Shown: in pieces, positions 61,272-64,000 of the stretch
Layout of the letters: each line of letters begins with the position of its first letter
Numbering within the stretch: the stretch's first letter is position 1
NCBI GenBank assembly: GCA_945929965.1
Contig: CAMEOT010000014.1
Coordinates: forward strand, 1 to 64,000
DNA from: an uncultured Lachnospiraceae bacterium
GTDB taxonomy: Bacteria; Bacillota; Clostridia; Lachnospirales; Lachnospiraceae
Direction of reading: 5' to 3'
Length of the DNA stretch: 64,000 nucleotides
Made by a program: the position numbers and the translations under genes
The notes under the pieces: model-generated
Seen by the model: the letters and a program-made list of their open reading frames with translations, nothing else
Told to the model about the DNA's origin: nothing
Database searches by the model: none

Positions 61272-62678
61272 ATGAAGAAAAAAGTACTTAGTGCTTTACT
61301 TACAACCGCTATGCTTGCTAGCATGCTGGTAGGCTGTGGCAGCAGCAACGATGCTCCTGCAGCAGCTTCCAGTGAGGCAGCACCCGCAGCATCCACCGAA
61401 GCAGCAGCTTCTACCGAGGTAGCAGCTGAACCTGCAGCTGAGGAAGGAAAAGTCCTCAACATCTACGCTTGGAACGAAGAGTTCAAGAGCCGTCTGATCG
61501 CTCACTATCCTGGATATGAAGAGGTTGACGGTACCACCGGTAAGATTGGTGATGTAACTGTTAAGTGGAACATTACTCCCAGTAATGACAACGCTTATCA
61601 GAACAATCTGGATGCTAACCTGTTAAAGCAGGCTGATGCAGCAGCTGATGACAAGATCGATATGTTCCTGATCGAGGCTGACTACGCTCTGAAATATGTA
61701 GATACCGATTATACAATGCCCATCGCTGATCTGGGTATTACAGATGCAGATCTGGCTAATCAGTATCAGTACACCAAGGATATCGTTACTGATTCCAAGG
61801 GTGTTCTGAAGGGAGTTTCATGGCAGGGCTGCCCCGGTGTCCTGATCTACAGCCGTGACGTAGCTAAGGAAGTACTTGGATCTGATGATCCTGCAGAGGT
61901 TCAGAAGGCAGTAGCTGACTGGGATACCTTTACCGCAACCGCTGAGACTATGAAGAAAGCCGGTTACTTCATGACTTCTTCTGCTAACGATACCTATCGT
62001 GTATATTCTAACAACGTATCCGGTAAGTGGGTACAGGATGGCAAGATCGTAGTAGATGACAACATTATGAAGTGGGTTGAGGACTCCAAGAAGATGGTTG
62101 ACGCTAAAGAAACCAATACTTACGATCTGTGGTCTGATGACTGGAGCAAAGGCTTCTATCCCGATGGCAAGGTATTCTGCTACTTTGGACCCGCTTGGTT
62201 CGTAGATTTCTCTATGGCAGCAGATACTGACGGATCTATCGCTAACGCCGGTAAGTGGGGCGCTACCGAAGGACCTCAGGGCTTCTTCTGGGGTGGTACT
62301 TGGGTATGTGCAGCACAGGGCACTGACAATGCGAGCCTTGTTAAGGACATCATCCTGAAGATGACCACCGATACCGATATCATGACCGACATCGTTAAAG
62401 ATGATAATGATTTCGTAAACAACGTACCTGCAATGGAAGCTATGGCAGCAGATACCTCTTACGCAAGCAAAGTACTGGGCGGTCAGAACCCTCTGGCTAT
62501 GTACTGCGCAGGTGCTGAGAAGATCGATCTGAGCAATCTGTCCGCTTACGATCAGGGATGTAACGAGAGCTTCCAGAATGCTATGAAGAACTACTTCGAA
62601 GGCAAGACTGATCTGGATGGTGCTCTGGATCTGTTCTACAAAGCAGTAGAAGAGAAGTATCCTGAGCTTACTCACTAA
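61272..62678 (+). CDS. Sugar ABC transporter substrate-binding lipoprotein (cellobiose/cellodextrin?)
   Basis: This 468-residue binding protein of the CUT1 family has signal MKKKVLSALLTTAMLASMLVGC (Cys22), an Ala/Ser/Glu-rich linker to about residue 58, and then KVLNIYAWNEEFKSRLIAHYPGYEE. Later parts include GVLKGVSWQGCPGVLIYSRDV, KVFCYFGPAWFVDFSM and GPQGFFWGGTWVCAAQGTDN, with several Trp/Tyr residues suited to sugar stacking. GGAGG at 61259-61263 selects ATG 61272. Neighbouring LacI, permeases and cellobiose phosphorylase point to cellobiose or cellodextrins. The codon bias suggests very high expression. The terminator-like hairpin after it probably reduces permease expression relative to this protein. 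Confidence 0.9.
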   Translation: MKKKVLSALLTTAMLASMLVGCGSSNDAPAAASSEAAPAASTEAAASTEVAAEPAAEEGKVLNIYAWNEEFKSRLIAHYPGYEEVDGTTGKIGDVTVKWNITPSNDNAYQNNLDANLLKQADAAADDKIDMFLIEADYALKYVDTDYTMPIADLGITDADLANQYQYTKDIVTDSKGVLKGVSWQGCPGVLIYSRDVAKEVLGSDDPAEVQKAVADWDTFTATAETMKKAGYFMTSSANDTYRVYSNNVSGKWVQDGKIVVDDNIMKWVEDSKKMVDAKETNTYDLWSDDWSKGFYPDGKVFCYFGPAWFVDFSMAADTDGSIANAGKWGATEGPQGFFWGGTWVCAAQGTDNASLVKDIILKMTTDTDIMTDIVKDDNDFVNNVPAMEAMAADTSYASKVLGGQNPLAMYCAGAEKIDLSNLSAYDQGCNESFQNAMKNYFEGKTDLDGALDLFYKAVEEKYPELTH

Positions 62679-62721
62679 TCTGAATTAGATAAGTAGTTGG
62701 CTGAAAATAAGTAATTGAGAG

Positions 62722-62758
62722 CCGTACCTGCCTGGTTGGTCAGGTGGGTACGGTTTTT
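62722..62758 (+). terminator. Partial terminator between binding protein and permease genes
   Basis: CCGTACCTGCCTG (62722-62734) pairs along its length with CAGGTGGGTACGG (62741-62753, two wobble pairs) and is followed by TTTTT. Since both permease genes follow in the same direction without an obvious strong promoter, it is likely leaky. The rest of this 247-base gap shows no gene. Confidence 0.8.
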
Positions 62759-62925
62759 CTCTCAAAAAAGGGAAAAGCAGGAAGAATAAGAAAAAGAGAA
62801 GGCTGGCAGAAGCTTTTTTATAAGTAAAAAATGCAAGTAAGAGATCTGCTGCGAGCCTTATCGGAAATTATGGCACGACAATCCATGCAGAAGGTATGCA
62901 TGGCAACTAAAGGGAGGAATGATTT

Positions 62926-63834
62926 ATGGCAAAGGTAAAACGCGGAAAGGTGGTAAGCTACAATAAATGGGGTTATATTTTCCTGATTCCTTTCATTGTA
63001 GTATATCTGATATTCCAGTTAGTTCCACTTTTCAGAACATTCTATTACAGCTTTTTTGAGAACTATCGTTCCGGACTGACACAGATCGGTCCCAACTTTG
63101 TCGGATTACAGAACTTTATTACAATTTTCAAAAATCCCGATATCTGGATTTATACCGAGAACACATTGATCATGTGGATCATGGGATTTATTCCGCAGAT
63201 TATTGTATCTCTGGTGCTGGGGGCATGGTTCTCGGATCCCAGCCTCAGATTAAAAGGACAGAGATTCTTTAAGACAGTGATCTATCTGCCGAATCTGATC
63301 ATGGCAGCAGCATTTGCAATGTTGTTCTTCACATTGTTCTCTGAGGGCGGACCGATCAATGAGATCTTGATGCAGCTTGGATGGATCAGCGAACCCTATA
63401 AGTTCCTCTCCAACGAATGGAGTACCAGATCTCTTGTAGCATTTATGAACTTCTTGATGTGGTTCGGTAATACCACCATTCTCCTGATGGCTGGTATGAT
63501 GGGTATTGATACATCCCTTTTCGAGGCAGCAGAAGTAGATGGCGCAACCTCTACACAGGTATTCTTTAAGATTACATTACCTCTGCTTCGTCCGATCTTG
63601 ATCTACGTAATGATCACATCCCTGATCGGTGGCTTACAGATGTTTGATGTACCTCAGATCCTGACCAATGGTACCGGTGATCCTATGAGATCTACCATGA
63701 CTCTGATCATGTATCTGAACAAGCATCTGTTCAGTAAGAACTATGGTATGGGCGGTGCACTCTCCGTGATCCTGTTTATTATCACAGGTCTCCTGAGTCT
63801 CGTTGTATTCAAGTTCTCCAACAAGAAAGATTGA
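62926..63834 (+). CDS. Sugar ABC transporter permease, MalF type (cellobiose locus)
   Basis: This 302-residue membrane protein has six hydrophobic segments, an N-terminus KWGYIFLIPFIVVYLIFQLV and the EAA loop EAAEVDGATSTQVFFKITLPLLRP (near residues 201-224) for docking the ATPase. It is the first permease of a CUT1 importer, with the binding protein encoded upstream and the second permease starting 16 bases after its stop. GGGAGG precedes the ATG. No ATPase is encoded before the window end, so MsmX probably serves here as well. Confidence 0.93.
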   Translation: MAKVKRGKVVSYNKWGYIFLIPFIVVYLIFQLVPLFRTFYYSFFENYRSGLTQIGPNFVGLQNFITIFKNPDIWIYTENTLIMWIMGFIPQIIVSLVLGAWFSDPSLRLKGQRFFKTVIYLPNLIMAAAFAMLFFTLFSEGGPINEILMQLGWISEPYKFLSNEWSTRSLVAFMNFLMWFGNTTILLMAGMMGIDTSLFEAAEVDGATSTQVFFKITLPLLRPILIYVMITSLIGGLQMFDVPQILTNGTGDPMRSTMTLIMYLNKHLFSKNYGMGGALSVILFIITGLLSLVVFKFSNKKD

Positions 63835-63849
63835 TAGGAGGTGGCAGAC

Positions 63850-64000
63850 ATGTTAAGTATCGAAACAAACGAAACAAAAAAAGGTATGGGTATCCATGCC
63901 AGAAGAATTCTTGCATATGTAGTATTGATACTGGTAAGCTTCCTGTGTCTGTTTTGGTTCTATGTGCTGTTTGTAAACGCAACCAGATCCCACGGAGAAC
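63850..64000 (+). CDS. Sugar ABC transporter permease, MalG type (partial, cut by window end)
   Basis: ATG 63850 with AGGAGG upstream opens a frame that runs off the window: MLSIETNETKKGMGIHARRI, then a first membrane segment LAYVVLILVSFLCLFWFYVL and VNATRSHGE. That is the normal start of the second permease of a CUT1 importer. It follows the first permease by 16 bases. The EAA loop lies beyond the edge, so the family call rests on the N-terminus and position. Confidence 0.82.
   Translation, partial: MLSIETNETKKGMGIHARRILAYVVLILVSFLCLFWFYVLFVNATRSHGE

Overview
The window looks like chromosome of a spore-forming, saccharolytic gut anaerobe of the Lachnospiraceae (Clostridia). The sequence-level reasons are spmA/spmB and CotF-like spore proteins, strong AGGAGG ribosome sites, a T-box in front of metG, a Bacillus/Clostridium-type SRP RNA, an orphan MsmX-type sugar ATPase, LacI regulators paired with ABC sugar transporters, and lipoproteins with Ala-rich linkers. 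No tRNA, rRNA, CRISPR array, prophage or intact transposase was seen.

Layout. 1-5.8 kb: LrgB, two small CotF-like proteins, SpmA/SpmB, then an AEC transporter and a DUF885 hydrolase on the minus strand. 6-10.6 kb: a pentose module with an FGGY kinase resembling the clostridial ribulokinase AraK, ribulose-5-P 4-epimerase and a split transketolase. 10.8-17.4 kb: PanE-like reductase, radical SAM protein, GH113 and CE2-like enzymes (a beta-mannan signature), amidase, Rpe and PAP2. 17.5-22.8 kb: a 1181-residue GH2 protein and a GH13 amylase lipoprotein. 22.9-33.7 kb: T-box-metG, alpha/beta hydrolase, GNAT, DUF624, GGDEF, MsmX, a PucR/CdaR-type regulator, a lineage-specific protein and a PflX-like radical SAM protein. 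33.7-37.7 kb: SRP RNA, two polytopic membrane proteins and TadA. 38-49 kb: maltodextrin system (LacI, MalP, ABC transporter, MalQ, second LacI) and an NrdG2-type activase. 49-57 kb: AAA-ATPase remnant, a large surface-anchored PL9-type pectate lyase, a DUF3298-type lipoprotein and a cation/proton antiporter. 57-64 kb: cellobiose phosphorylase, divergent LacI and an ABC transporter cut off by the window end.

How it works together. Extracellular enzymes (PL9, GH13) release oligosaccharides. Two ABC importers without their own ATPase take them up, presumably driven by MsmX. Phosphorolytic enzymes (MalP, cellobiose phosphorylase) and intracellular GH113, CE2-like and GH2 enzymes process them, and the pentose-phosphate genes absorb pentoses. 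LacI operators and cre-like sites lie where expected for local repression and catabolite control.

Most unusual content. Two copies of a ~117-nt element (41582-41697 minus; 57005-57121 plus) share conserved loops, while two of their helices differ by compensatory changes, which suggests an unrecognised structured RNA. The 1.17-kb malP-to-transporter gap also holds a dense succession of hairpins and short repeats that no gene explains.
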